DNA of 64,000 bases from PALSA-612 sp963742925 (lineage in GTDB: Bacteria; Actinomycetota; Thermoleophilia; Gaiellales; Gaiellaceae): positions 124,001 to 188,000 of the forward strand of contig CAVUNV010000016.1 of the NCBI GenBank assembly GCA_963742925.1. Reading direction: 5' to 3'. Shown piece after piece: positions 26,454 through 35,631 of the stretch. The translations under genes were made by a program, and so were the position numbers. Numbering within the stretch: position 1 is the stretch's first letter; each line of letters opens with the position of its first letter. The notes under the pieces were generated by a model. That model saw only the letters and a program-made list of their open reading frames with translations. It was not told where the DNA came from and made no database searches.

Positions 26454-29033
26454 TTGACTGCCAAAACAGACCGAAAACGACGGCTCGTGATCGTGGAGTC
26501 GCCTGCCAAGGCGCGGACGATCGCGGGCTACCTCGGCCCCGATTTCGTGGTCGAGTCGAGCGTGGGTCACATCCGCGACCTGCCGGAGCGAGCCTCGGAG
26601 ATCCCGAAGGAGCAGCGCGCGAAGTACGGCTCGCTCGGCGTCGCGATCGACGAGGGGTTCGAGCCCTACTACGTCGTCGACTCCGACAAGAAGCGGATCG
26701 TCGCCGACCTCAAGCGCAAGCTGAAGGACGCCGACGAGCTCCTGCTCGCGACGGACGAGGACCGCGAAGGCGAGGCGATCGCGTGGCATCTCCTCCAGGA
26801 GCTGCGTCCGAAGGTGCCTGTTCGGCGCATGGTCTTCCACGAGATCACGCGCCAGGCCATCGAGCGGGCGCTCCTGGAAACACGTGACGTCGACGAACGG
26901 CTCGTCGACTCGCAGGAGACCCGCCGCATCCTCGACCGCCTCTACGGCTACGAGGTCTCGCCCGTGCTCTGGAAGAAGGTCATGCCGCGCCTCTCGGCCG
27001 GACGGGTGCAGTCGGTTGCCACGAGGCTCGTCGTCGAGCGCGAGCATGAACGCATGCGCTTCGTCTCGGCCTCGTACTGGGATCTCCAGGGCACGTTCGA
27101 TCCCGGGGCGTTCGAGGCGAGGCTGGTGCAGGTCGACGGAAAGCGCGTCGCACAGGGCCGCGACTTCGGCCCGAACGGCGAGCTCAAGGCCTCCGCCGCC
27201 AAGCTCGACGAAGCGACGGTCCACGCGCTTGCGGACAGCCTCGCAGGCGTGGAGTTCTCTGTCCGCTCGGTCGACGAGAAGCCGTACTCGCGCCGCCCGT
27301 CCCCGCCCTTCATGACCTCGACCCTGCAGCAGGAGGCAAGCCGGAAGCTCCGCTTCACGGCGCAGACGGCGATGCGGGTCGCGCAGCGTCTGTACGAGCG
27401 GGGCTACATCACTTACATGCGCACCGACTCCACGTCGCTCTCCGAATCGGCGTTGAAGGAGGCCAGGAGGCAGGCGACCGAGCTGTTCGGTGCCGACTCG
27501 GTACCGTCGGCGCCACGCCTCTACGACCGCCGGGTCAAGAATGCGCAGGAGGCACACGAGGCGATCCGGCCGGCCGGCGATCGCTTCCGAACGCCCTCCG
27601 AGGTCGAGGGCGAGCTCGACCGCGACGAGCTCGGCCTGTACGACCTGGTCTGGCGCCGCACGCTCGCCTCGCAGATGGCGGACGCCAGGGGCCGAACCGT
27701 CTCGATCCGGCTCGGAGCGGTTTCGAGCGCGGGGCAGGACGCCGAGTTCGGCGCCTCCGGGACGGTGATCACGGAACGTGGCTTCCTCGTCGCCTACGAG
27801 GAGGGACGGGACGACGAGGCGGACCAGCGCGCCGCCGCCAACCTTCCCGACCTCCACGAGGGCGACCGCGTCGATCCGGTGGTGCTCGAGCCGCAGGGCC
27901 ACGAGACCACGCCGCCTCCCAGGTACACGGAGGCGACGCTCGTCAAGGCGCTCGAGGAACGGGGGATCGGGCGCCCGTCGACGTACGCGTCGATCTTGGC
28001 GACGATCCAGGATCGCGGCTATGTCGTCAAACGTGGGACGGCCCTCGTTCCGACTTTCCTCGCTTTCGCCGTCACGAAGCTGCTCGAGCAGCACTACGGG
28101 CGTCTCGTGGACTACGACTTCACGGCTCGGATGGAGGACGATCTCGACCGGATCGCCGCCGGCGACGAGGAGCGGGTCGCGTGGCTGACGAGGTTCTACA
28201 ACGGTGTGGACGGCGATCCGGGACTGCACCAGCTCGTGACGGAGCAGCTCGACGAGATCGACGCGCGGGCGGTCAACTCGATCGAGATCCCGAGGTCGGA
28301 CATCGTCGTACGCGTCGGACGCTACGGCCCGTACCTGGAGCGCGGCGAGCAGCGCGCTCCGATCCCGGCCGATCTCGCGCCCGACGAGGTGACGGCGGAG
28401 CGGGCGGAGGAGCTTCTCGCACAGCCTACGGAGGGGCGAATGCTCGGCCTGAACCCCGAGACCGGGCGCTCCGTCGTCGTGCGGACGGGCCGCTACGGGC
28501 CTTACGTCACGGAAGACGCCGAGACCGAGGACGAGAAGCCGCGGACGGCGTCTCTCCTGCAGTCGATGGCGCCGGAGACGGTGACGCTCGAGGAGGCCGT
28601 GCGACTGCTCGCGCTGCCGCGCGTGATCGGGGTCGACTCCGCCGACGGCCAGGAGATCGTGGCCATGAACGGGCGCTTCGGGCCGTTCATCAAGAAGGGA
28701 GCCGACACCCGGTCGCTCGAGCGGGAGGAGCAGCTGTTCACGATCACGCCCGAGGAGGCCCTGTCGCTGCTCGCCCAACCGAAGGGGCGTCGCGCGCGCG
28801 GGCCGGCGAAGCCGCCGTTGAGGGAGCTCGGCCCCGATCCGTCCTCGGGCCGCCCGATCGTGGTGAAGGACGGCCGGTTCGGTCCCTACGTCACGGACGG
28901 CGAGACGAACGGCAGCCTGCGCGGCGGCGAGACCGTGGAGGGCTTGACACTCGATCGGGCCGTCGAGTTGCTCGCCGAGCGGCGTGCGAAGGGCCCGGCA
29001 GCCCGTCCGGCACGACGCCGTGCACGCTCTTGA
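26454..29033 (+). CDS. topA: DNA topoisomerase I
   Basis: 859 residues. TOPRIM domain with RRLVIVESPAKARTIAGYLG and LATDEDREGEAIAWHL; active-site Tyr in RGYITYMRTDSTSLS (near residue 320); then type IA core motifs (ERGIGRPSTYASILATIQDR). The C-terminus has three repeats of the form GRYGPYV/GRFGPF instead of Cys zinc fingers, as in other actinobacteria. It relaxes negative supercoils. TTG at 26454 is the start: GAGGA lies 5-9 bases before it and the first residues (LTAKTDRKRRLVIVES) fit homologues. Confidence 0.95.
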   Translation: MTAKTDRKRRLVIVESPAKARTIAGYLGPDFVVESSVGHIRDLPERASEIPKEQRAKYGSLGVAIDEGFEPYYVVDSDKKRIVADLKRKLKDADELLLATDEDREGEAIAWHLLQELRPKVPVRRMVFHEITRQAIERALLETRDVDERLVDSQETRRILDRLYGYEVSPVLWKKVMPRLSAGRVQSVATRLVVEREHERMRFVSASYWDLQGTFDPGAFEARLVQVDGKRVAQGRDFGPNGELKASAAKLDEATVHALADSLAGVEFSVRSVDEKPYSRRPSPPFMTSTLQQEASRKLRFTAQTAMRVAQRLYERGYITYMRTDSTSLSESALKEARRQATELFGADSVPSAPRLYDRRVKNAQEAHEAIRPAGDRFRTPSEVEGELDRDELGLYDLVWRRTLASQMADARGRTVSIRLGAVSSAGQDAEFGASGTVITERGFLVAYEEGRDDEADQRAAANLPDLHEGDRVDPVVLEPQGHETTPPPRYTEATLVKALEERGIGRPSTYASILATIQDRGYVVKRGTALVPTFLAFAVTKLLEQHYGRLVDYDFTARMEDDLDRIAAGDEERVAWLTRFYNGVDGDPGLHQLVTEQLDEIDARAVNSIEIPRSDIVVRVGRYGPYLERGEQRAPIPADLAPDEVTAERAEELLAQPTEGRMLGLNPETGRSVVVRTGRYGPYVTEDAETEDEKPRTASLLQSMAPETVTLEEAVRLLALPRVIGVDSADGQEIVAMNGRFGPFIKKGADTRSLEREEQLFTITPEEALSLLAQPKGRRARGPAKPPLRELGPDPSSGRPIVVKDGRFGPYVTDGETNGSLRGGETVEGLTLDRAVELLAERRAKGPAARPARRRARS

Positions 29034-29307
29034 CCCAAAACGTTTACAAAGCCTCGCACACAGTTAAACGGCCGCGTGCAAACCTTTTCCCTGCAAGCGC
29101 GAAACACGTCGAGAAGGCGCGGCAGGGACGGTAAGGTGGGACCGTCCGAGCGGCGCGGAATACTGCCCAGTCACGGCCCGTTCGGTTGTTACGAAAGTCC
29201 GGAAGCAGGGGAACGTTCTCCTGGCAGTACGAGGAATAACCCCCTAGAGTCAGAACGAACGTCGGATATCCGCCGATAAGCAGAATCGAAAGGACGAGAG
29301 AGCGCAG
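29034..29307. promoter_or_regulatory. topA-sigma factor intergenic region with hairpin
   Basis: 274 bases without a gene. GGACGGT 29126-29132 pairs with ACCGTCC 29141-29147 (7-bp stem, 8-base loop), possibly the topA terminator. The second half is richer in A/T (TTGTTACGAAAG, GGAATAACCCCCTAGAGT) and should hold the promoter of the sigma gene; no clear -35/-10 pair can be assigned. Confidence 0.4.
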
Positions 29308-30381
29308 TTGACGCAGAATCAGTTGCAGGAGTTGCTCGAGAGCGAGCAGGCGCGGGTCCTACTCGAGGGTGCAGAGGAGCGCGGGTACGTGCTGCCCGCC
29401 GAACTGGAGGTCTTCGCCCTGGAGCACGATCTGGCCGATGAAGAGGTGGAGGCGCTGACCCGTGAGCTCGAGGCGATCGGCCTCGAGGTCGGGCCGCCTG
29501 CCGCCCCGGACGAGGTCGAAGCCGCGACGCCCGCTCTCAACCTCGAAGCGGCCGAGATCTCCGGCGCCGCCGACAGCCTTCAACTCTTCCTCGCAGACGT
29601 CGGGAAGCACAAGCTGCTCACGGCCGCCGAGGAGGTCACGCTCGCGAAGCGGATCGAGCGTGGCGATCCGATCGCGAAGCGCAAGATGATCGAGTCGAAC
29701 CTTCGGCTTGTGGTGTCGATCGCGAAGGGCTATCGCGGGCTCGGTGTCCCGTTTCTCGACCTCATCCAGGAAGGCACGCTCGGGCTGAACCGCGCCGTCG
29801 AGAAGTTCGACTGGCGGCGCGGCTACAAGTTCTCGACCTACGCAACCTGGTGGATCCGCCAATCCGTCCAGCGCGCCGTCGCCAACCATGCGCGGACGAT
29901 CCGGGTGCCCGTCCATGTGGTCGAGCGCCAGCAGAAGCTGGGGCGCGCCGCCCGTCGCCTCGAGGTGGAGCTGGGCCGCGAGGCGACGAAGGACGAGCTT
30001 GCCGAGGCAACCGGTTTGCCCATGCAGCACATCGACGAGGCGCTGGGCGCCGCGCATGCGTCGGTCTCGCTCAACCAGACCGTAGGCGCTGACGACGAAG
30101 GCGAGCTCGGCGACCTGTTCGCCGACCGCGAGGCCGCCGATCCCTTCGACGAGGCCGAGGAGTCGCTCCGTCGCCAGGGCGTGCGGCGAGCCCTCGACGC
30201 GTTGCCGGAGCGGGAGCGGAGGATCCTCGAGCTCCGCTTCGGGTTTGAGGGCGAGCCCTGGACGCTCGAGGCGATCGGAAACGAGCTCGACCTCACGCGT
30301 GAGCGTGTTCGGCAGCTCGAGAGCCAGGCTCTGGCTCGGCTCGCAGCACTGCGCGAGCTGCAAACAGTCGCTGCAGCCTAG
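29308..30381 (+). CDS. Primary RNA polymerase sigma factor (RpoD/SigA family)
   Basis: 357 residues from a TTG with AAAGGACGAG upstream. Short region 1.1 (QLQELLESEQARVLLEGAEE), region 1.2 SLQLFLADVGKHKLLTAAEE, region 2 with LRLVVSIAKGYRGLGVPFLD and YKFSTYATWWIRQSVQRAVA (-10 recognition), region 3, and region 4 ERERRILELRFGFEGEPWTL with LDLTRERVRQLESQALARLA (-35 recognition). It is the housekeeping type, though a group 2 paralogue cannot be excluded. Confidence 0.93.
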   Translation: MTQNQLQELLESEQARVLLEGAEERGYVLPAELEVFALEHDLADEEVEALTRELEAIGLEVGPPAAPDEVEAATPALNLEAAEISGAADSLQLFLADVGKHKLLTAAEEVTLAKRIERGDPIAKRKMIESNLRLVVSIAKGYRGLGVPFLDLIQEGTLGLNRAVEKFDWRRGYKFSTYATWWIRQSVQRAVANHARTIRVPVHVVERQQKLGRAARRLEVELGREATKDELAEATGLPMQHIDEALGAAHASVSLNQTVGADDEGELGDLFADREAADPFDEAEESLRRQGVRRALDALPERERRILELRFGFEGEPWTLEAIGNELDLTRERVRQLESQALARLAALRELQTVAAA

Positions 30382-30451
30382 AACGCGGCAAGTGTTACGA
30401 GATAGGTCGTGGGTGAGCGGCCCGCGGCTCGACCTTCCGCTTTGTCGTCCC

Positions 30452-30504
30452 TCGAAACAGGGGCATGCCGCCTAAAGGCAAGACCGGCTGCGGCCGATAG
30501 CCGG
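30452..30504 (+). ncRNA. Candidate structured leader upstream of the LuxR-type gene
   Basis: Three hairpins follow one another directly: CCC-TCGAAACA-GGG, TGCC-GCCTAAA-GGCA (30466-30480) and CCGGCT-GCGGCCGAT-AGCCGG (30484-30504). The last ends 3 bases before a GTG start. The order of elements recalls c-di-GMP-I (GEMM) riboswitches, but the conserved GEMM sequences are not present, so this is only a candidate. An HD-GYP c-di-GMP phosphodiesterase gene lies downstream. Confidence 0.3.
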
Positions 30505-30507
30505 ATC

Positions 30508-30837
30508 GTGGACGCTGCCGAGCGCAATGAGATCTTGAGTCGCTACGCCGACCACGCGAGGCGCTTCGAAGCTGCCGCCGCGCGTCGCTCGAGTCGCAGC
30601 GCGGAGATCATCCCCTTCACGGCACCTCTCCGGGAACTGGAGCAGGAGCCGACGCCGCGGGAAGTCCAGGTGCTCCAGTTGATCTCGGAGGGCCTGGTCA
30701 ACCGCGAGATCGGAAAAGTGCTGTTCCTTTCAGAGGAGACGGTCAAATCTCACGTTCGGCACCTACTCGCAAAGCTGCAAGCCAGATCTCGCGCCCACGC
30801 CGTTGCAATCGGCTTCAGACGCGGAATCCTCGGCTAA
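30508..30837 (+). CDS. LuxR-type helix-turn-helix regulator without receiver
   Basis: 110 residues from GTG 30508 (the frame is open back to 30409, but that stretch is the hairpin region). A short N-terminal helix region (NEILSRYADHARRFEAAAAR) precedes a GerE/LuxR HTH: TPREVQVLQLISEGLVNREI and LSEETVKSHVRHLLAKLQAR. There is no receiver or ligand domain, so its activity may be set by expression. It lies between the sigma factor and HD-GYP genes. Confidence 0.83.
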   Translation: MDAAERNEILSRYADHARRFEAAAARRSSRSAEIIPFTAPLRELEQEPTPREVQVLQLISEGLVNREIGKVLFLSEETVKSHVRHLLAKLQARSRAHAVAIGFRRGILG

Positions 30838-31097
30838 GCTGCCTGCCCAAGTCGCGGGTCGCGCCGTTCTGGCGCGCGCAACCGGTCGACGTGTGGGCTG
30901 CGAGACGGCTGAAATCACTCAACGTGTGAGGATCCCAGAACGTCGTCGCGAATTACGGGTTACCAGGCGACGCCGCCGCCGATGACGACCGTTCGTGCAA
31001 GCGTACGCATGACGACGCTCCTCTTTCGAGGGACTAACGGCACCGCTCTTATAGCGGAAAGTTCGACGGGTGCAAGCAGTGTTGACGCTCGGACGCT
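30838..31097. other. Gene-free interval between LuxR-type and HD-GYP genes
   Basis: 260 bases with lower G+C than the flanks. TTATAG at 31051 and TTGACG at 31081 are promoter-like words but wrongly ordered for one promoter. Nothing else is recognised. Confidence 0.4.
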
Positions 31098-32507
31098 ATG
31101 GCCGGTCGCCGTCGATCACCCGAGTTTGGCGTCAGGGTCTATCTGGTGTTCCTTGCTCTGTGTGCGTGCTGTCTCCTGGCTCGCCGCGATGATGGCTGGC
31201 TATTCATTCGGGAGCGTTTGGGCGGTCGGCGTGCTCGCCTTGGCGGCATGTATCTCCGAAACGCAGCGCGTCTTCATAAGCCGAGGCGCGCACGCTTCGT
31301 TCTCCCTGATTCCGATTCTCTTCGCGGCTGTCTTGTTCGGCCCAGTGGCAGCGATGATCGTGGCTGCGGTTTCAAATCTCGGGGTCGTTTGAGCGGCCGT
31401 ATATGAAGTGGGCCGTCTACACATGCTCGCATTCGGTGGCGGGCGCGATCACCGGACTTCGTCGCGGCAGAGGCGGCTGGGATTGGGACGAATCAGGTCA
31501 CGCGGATCGCTGTTGGTACTGCGGCTGGCGCACTTGCCGCTGAGTGCGCCGAAACGTTGTTTGCCACCATAACGACCCGGCTTCGAGGCAAGAGTGCCCT
31601 GTCTGCGCTTCGGATGTTCGCATCACTCGCGTTCGCGTCGATTCTTCTCTATGCGCCTCTTGTTGGTCTGCTCGCTGTCGCGTATCTCGAAGTATCCCCG
31701 TTCACGCTCCCGCTGTTCCTGCTTCCTGCACTGGCTGCTCAACGGTTGTTCCGGCTCTATCAGGAGCAGCGAAGGCTCACGGATGACCTCGCGTCCGCCA
31801 ACGTCAGGCTGGAGCGGGCGAACCTTTCGTTCGCCACTGCGCTGGTTGCGACTCTCGACGCTCGGGATCGCTACACGGCTGGTCACTCGGCTGCAGTGGC
31901 CATCTACGCTCGTGACATCGCTCGGCGACTGGGGCTTTCCGAGGACGATCAACAGCTTGCGCATCAGTGTGGGCTCGTGCACGACATCGGGAAGATCGGC
32001 CTGTCTCCAGGTCTGCTCGAGAAGCCGGGCGCGCTCACCCTGGGCGAACGGCGTCAGATGGAGAGGCACTCCGAGATCGGAGAGCGCATCCTCGCGAAAG
32101 TCGAGGACTACGCCGAGATCGCAAAGATCGTTCGGCACCACCACGAGCGCTGGGACGGGCAGGGCTATCCGGACGGAATCGCGGACTACGAAATCCCTGT
32201 GATCTCGCGGATCATCTCCGTCGCGGACGCGTACAACGCGATGACATCCGACCGGCCGTACCGCGATGCGATGCCGAGCCGGGTGGCGCGCATGCGGCTC
32301 GCGCAGGGAGTCGAGTCGCAGTTCGACACCGCGATCGTGGCCGCATTCGAGGCGATTCTCGCCGGAGCCGACGAGGAGTACCGCACCGGCCGGCGTGCCG
32401 ACTTCTCGCTCGCCGATCAGGACGTCTACCCGGGGTCGGCCGAGCCCGAGCTGGAGCCCGAGCTCGCAGCCGAGCCGTTGGGCCAACCGATCGCCGACGT
32501 CGCCTGA
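31098..32507 (+). CDS. HD-GYP phosphodiesterase with membrane sensor domain (three frameshifts)
   Basis: The C-terminal 230 residues form an HD-GYP domain: LDARDRYTAGHSAAVAIYAR, LVHDIGKIGLSPGLLEKPGA, HHERWDGQGYPDG and VADAYNAMTSDRPYRDAM. It should hydrolyse cyclic di-GMP. Upstream, membrane segments appear in succession in different frames (FGVRVYLVFLALCACC; GYSFGSVWAVGVLALAACIS; LIPILFAAVLFGPVAAMIV; TRIAVGTAAGALAAECAETL; SLAFASILLYAPLVGLLAVA), with switches near 31165, 31390 and 31462. Together they make a normal multi-helix sensor domain, so the intact protein is about 470 residues. As sequenced, only the part from 31557 is continuous. Confidence 0.82.
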
Positions 32508-32510
32508 CCG

Positions 32511-33056
32511 TCAGCTCGCGAGCGCACGGCCGCGAAGCAGGCTCGGTGCGATCCGCACGTAGTCGAGCCCCGAGATCCATGTCAGGATCAGCGCCACGAG
32601 CAGGGCCCACCAGGCGGGGCGATCGCCCCAGGCTCCTGCCAGTGCGAAGCCCCCGACCGCAGCGGCGATCGCCTGCGCCCAGGCCTTGAGCTTGCCCAGG
32701 TCACGGGCGTGGATGACGACGCCGCGCTCGAGCGCCGCCAGGCGCAGCCCGGCGACCAGTAGCTCGCGGACGACGATCAGCGCGACCATCCAACCCCTGA
32801 GCACCCCTTCGCCGGCCAGCATGACGAGCGTCGAGAGCGTCAGCAGCTTGTCGGCCATCGGGTCGAGCAGCGAGCCGAGCTCCGAGGTGTGCCCCTGCCG
32901 CCGCGCAAGCCAGCCGTCGACCTGGTCGGTTGCCATCGCGACGATGAAGACGGCCGTCGCCCAGTACGCGTGATCGGGGAAGTCCCAGGCGTAGAGGAGG
33001 ATGACGAACGGCACGGCTGCGGCACGGGCCACGGTCAACTGGTCGGCGATGCTCAT
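32511..33056 (-). CDS. pgsA: CDP-diacylglycerol-glycerol-3-phosphate 3-phosphatidyltransferase
   Basis: 181 residues with about four membrane helices. The CDP-alcohol phosphotransferase motif DGX2ARX8GX3DX3D is complete in TDQVDGWLARRQGHTSELGS plus LLDPMADK. It makes phosphatidylglycerol phosphate, the precursor of phosphatidylglycerol and cardiolipin. ATG start, divergent from the carboxylase gene; the two genes converge with nothing else between HD-GYP and pgsA (3 bases). Confidence 0.92.
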   Translation of the reverse strand: MSIADQLTVARAAAVPFVILLYAWDFPDHAYWATAVFIVAMATDQVDGWLARRQGHTSELGSLLDPMADKLLTLSTLVMLAGEGVLRGWMVALIVVRELLVAGLRLAALERGVVIHARDLGKLKAWAQAIAAAVGGFALAGAWGDRPAWWALLVALILTWISGLDYVRIAPSLLRGRALAS

Positions 33057-33070
33057 CCCGGGTGGAGAAT

Positions 33071-34861
33071 ATGCGGCACGTGAGCTCGATCTCGAAAGTC
33101 CTGGTCGCGAACCGCGGCGAAATCGCCGTCCGCATCTTCCGCACCCTCCGCGAGCTCGGGATCGAATCGGTCGCGGTCTACTCGGACGTCGATAGGGACG
33201 CGCTGCACGTTCGGGCTGCCGACGAGGCCTACGGGATCGGCCCGGGACCCGCCGCGCAGAGCTATCTCGTCAAAGAGCGCATCGTGGAGACGGCGCTCCG
33301 ATCGGGTGCGCAGGCCGTGCATCCGGGCTACGGCTTCCTCGCCGAGAACGCAGCCTTTGCGCGCTCCGTCGAGGAAGCGGGCCTGACATGGATCGGCCCG
33401 CCGCCTTCGGCGATCGAGCTGATGGGCTCGAAGACGGCGGCGCGCCGGGCGATGCAGAGCGCGGGCGTGCCGATCATCCCCGGCACGACGGAGCCGGTGG
33501 CGAGCGCCGAGCAGGTCGTCCGTGTCGCACGCGAGATCGGCTATCCCGTGCTGATCAAGGCAGCGGCGGGAGGCGGTGGCAAAGGGATGAAGGTCGTCCG
33601 CTCCGACGACGAGGCCGACCGCGCGTTCGAGTCGGCCCAGCGCGAGGGCCAGGCGTACTTCGCCGACCCCTCCATCTACGTGGAGCGCTACCTCGAGGAT
33701 CCGAGGCACGTCGAGGTGCAGGTGCTCGCCGACGGGCACGGGAACGTCGTCCACCTGGGCGAGCGGGACTGCACGATCCAGCGCCGCCACCAGAAGCTGG
33801 TCGAGGAGACCCCTTCGCCTGCCGTCGACGAGCGGCTGCGCGCCCATATCGGCGGGATCGCAGTCGACGCGGCCCGTGCCGCCGGGTATCGCAGCGCGGG
33901 CACGATCGAGGGCCTCCTCTCACCCGACGGCGAGTACTTCTTCCTCGAGATGAACACGCGCATCCAGGTCGAGCACACGATCACGGAGCTGGTGACCGGC
34001 CTCGACCTCGTCCGCGAGCAGGTGCTGATCGCGGCCGGCGAGCCGCTGTCCTTCCGGCAGGAGGACGTGCGTTTCGCCGGGCATGCGATCGAGTGCCGTA
34101 TCAACGCCGAGGATCCGTCCAACGGCTTCCTTCCCACACCGGGGCGGATCACGGCCTACCGGGAGCCGGGCGGGCCCGGCGTCCGCGTCGACTCCGGTGT
34201 CGAGCTCGGCTCTGAGGTGTCCGGGCTGTACGACCCGCTCGTCGCCAAGCTGATCGTCCACGGCGTCGATCGCGAGCATGCCAGGCGGCGGATGCTGCGT
34301 GCCCTGGACGAGTACGAGATCGGCGGTCCCACGACGCTGCTCGGCTTCCACCGCGCGCTGCTCCGGCATCCGTGCTTCGTCGACGGCGCGACCTGCCACG
34401 GGATCGTCGAGTCGGAGGCGCTCGCCGGGCAGGCCGCGGAGCTCGAGCGCAGAGCGGTCAGGGCCTCCGGGCTCGACGGGGCCGGGCCGCTGACCGATCG
34501 CAGCATGGCGGTCGAGCTGGACGGGCGCCGCTTCGACGTCCGCCTGTTCGTGCCGGAGCCTCCATTCGCGGGGCTCGCCAGGCGGCGCCGCGAGCGGGCG
34601 GCCGAGCGGGTCGGCGGGCCTGCAGGGCGCGACGCCGTCGTCAGCCCGATGCAGGGAACCGTGCTCGAGGTCCGGGTCGCCGACGGAGAACAGGTGCGTG
34701 CAGGGCAGGTCCTCTGCATCGTGGAGGCGATGAAGATGGAGAACGAGATCGGCGCACATCGCAACGGCGTGGTGACCGGGCTCTCGGTCGAGGCCGGTCA
34801 GCCGATCAAGACCGGCCAGGTGATCTGCGTCGTCGTCGGCGAGAGCGGCGACGGCGCCTAG
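33071..34861 (+). CDS. Acetyl/propionyl-CoA carboxylase biotin carboxylase-BCCP subunit
   Basis: About 596 residues. Biotin carboxylase domain: KVLVANRGEIAVRIFRTLRE, VHPGYGFLAENAAFA, the ATP-grasp glycine loop IKAAAGGGGKGMKVV, FLEMNTRIQVEHTITELVTG, and GHAIECRINAEDP. The C-terminal BCCP domain carries VEAMKMENEI, with the biotinylated Lys. It fixes CO2 onto biotin; the carboxyltransferase beta subunit is not in the window. Together with methylmalonyl-CoA mutase it suggests propionyl-CoA to succinyl-CoA flow. ATG 33071 is preferred (GGAG five bases upstream); GTG 33062 is the longest alternative. Confidence 0.94.
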   Translation: MRHVSSISKVLVANRGEIAVRIFRTLRELGIESVAVYSDVDRDALHVRAADEAYGIGPGPAAQSYLVKERIVETALRSGAQAVHPGYGFLAENAAFARSVEEAGLTWIGPPPSAIELMGSKTAARRAMQSAGVPIIPGTTEPVASAEQVVRVAREIGYPVLIKAAAGGGGKGMKVVRSDDEADRAFESAQREGQAYFADPSIYVERYLEDPRHVEVQVLADGHGNVVHLGERDCTIQRRHQKLVEETPSPAVDERLRAHIGGIAVDAARAAGYRSAGTIEGLLSPDGEYFFLEMNTRIQVEHTITELVTGLDLVREQVLIAAGEPLSFRQEDVRFAGHAIECRINAEDPSNGFLPTPGRITAYREPGGPGVRVDSGVELGSEVSGLYDPLVAKLIVHGVDREHARRRMLRALDEYEIGGPTTLLGFHRALLRHPCFVDGATCHGIVESEALAGQAAELERRAVRASGLDGAGPLTDRSMAVELDGRRFDVRLFVPEPPFAGLARRRRERAAERVGGPAGRDAVVSPMQGTVLEVRVADGEQVRAGQVLCIVEAMKMENEIGAHRNGVVTGLSVEAGQPIKTGQVICVVVGESGDGA

Positions 34862-35631
34862 AGCGTGCGCTGGTAGGCGCGGAACGTCCAGGTCGCGAAC
34901 GCCGTCGTCGCGACGGTCAGCGCGGCCAGGTACGTCATGTGGAGGCCGATGGACGTCCAGTCCGTGCCGGGTAGCACCGCTCCCCGCGCGGCGATGACGC
35001 CCCAGTTCACCGGATTGAAGCGGGTCGTGACCTGCATCCAGTGAGGCATCTGGCTCGCCGCCAGCAGGGTCGTCGAGAGGAAGAGCAGCGGCAGCCCGAT
35101 GAAGTTCGCGACGGCGATCATCGTCGCATCCCGACGCGTCAGAAGGGCGATTCCCTGCGAGATGCCCGCGAACGGCATCGTGACGAGCATCGACGCGACG
35201 ATCACGACCAGCCAGCCGAGCGCGCCCTCGTTCACGTGCACGCCGAGCGCGAGCGCGACGACCATGATCACGATCGCCTGGATTCCGGCGGTCAGCGACG
35301 CACGGACGATCTGCGAGAGCACGAGCGAGAGCCGGCTGACCGGGGTGGTGAGGAACCGCTCGATGACCTTGCGGTCGAGGTCGGCGATCATTCCCATGCC
35401 GCTCCAGGTCGCGCCGAAGAACGCGTTCATGATCACGATCGCCGGCGCCAGAAAGGTCACGTAGGAGGTCGTTCCGAACCCTCCGAGGTGGACGACCCGG
35501 CGGAACAGTTGTCCGTAGAGGATGAGCCAGATCATCGGCTGGATCAGCAGCAGGGCGATCCAGATCGGCTCGCGCATCAGGTTGCGCGCCTGGCGCACGA
35601 CCATGAACCAGGTGTGCCGCGCGGCCGTCAC
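34858..35631 (-). CDS. ABC-2 type exporter permease (DrrB-like)
   Basis: 257 residues from GTG, six hydrophobic segments. TWFMVVRQARNLMREPIWIA at the start, then FLAPAIVIMNAFFGATWSGM, DRKVIERFLTTPVSRLSLVL (the conserved cytosolic loop of DrrB/NodJ permeases) and FNPVNWGVIAARGAVLPGTD near the end. It partners the ATPase encoded directly upstream, whose stop overlaps this start by four bases. Probably exports a drug, lipid or glycan. Confidence 0.92.
   Translation of the reverse strand: MTAARHTWFMVVRQARNLMREPIWIALLLIQPMIWLILYGQLFRRVVHLGGFGTTSYVTFLAPAIVIMNAFFGATWSGMGMIADLDRKVIERFLTTPVSRLSLVLSQIVRASLTAGIQAIVIMVVALALGVHVNEGALGWLVVIVASMLVTMPFAGISQGIALLTRRDATMIAVANFIGLPLLFLSTTLLAASQMPHWMQVTTRFNPVNWGVIAARGAVLPGTDWTSIGLHMTYLAALTVATTAFATWTFRAYQRTL

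Noticed and set aside
29204..29213. GAACGTTC-like palindrome near the sigma gene as an SOS box
   Set aside because: The arms are adjacent, without the four-base spacer of the LexA box seen at lexA.
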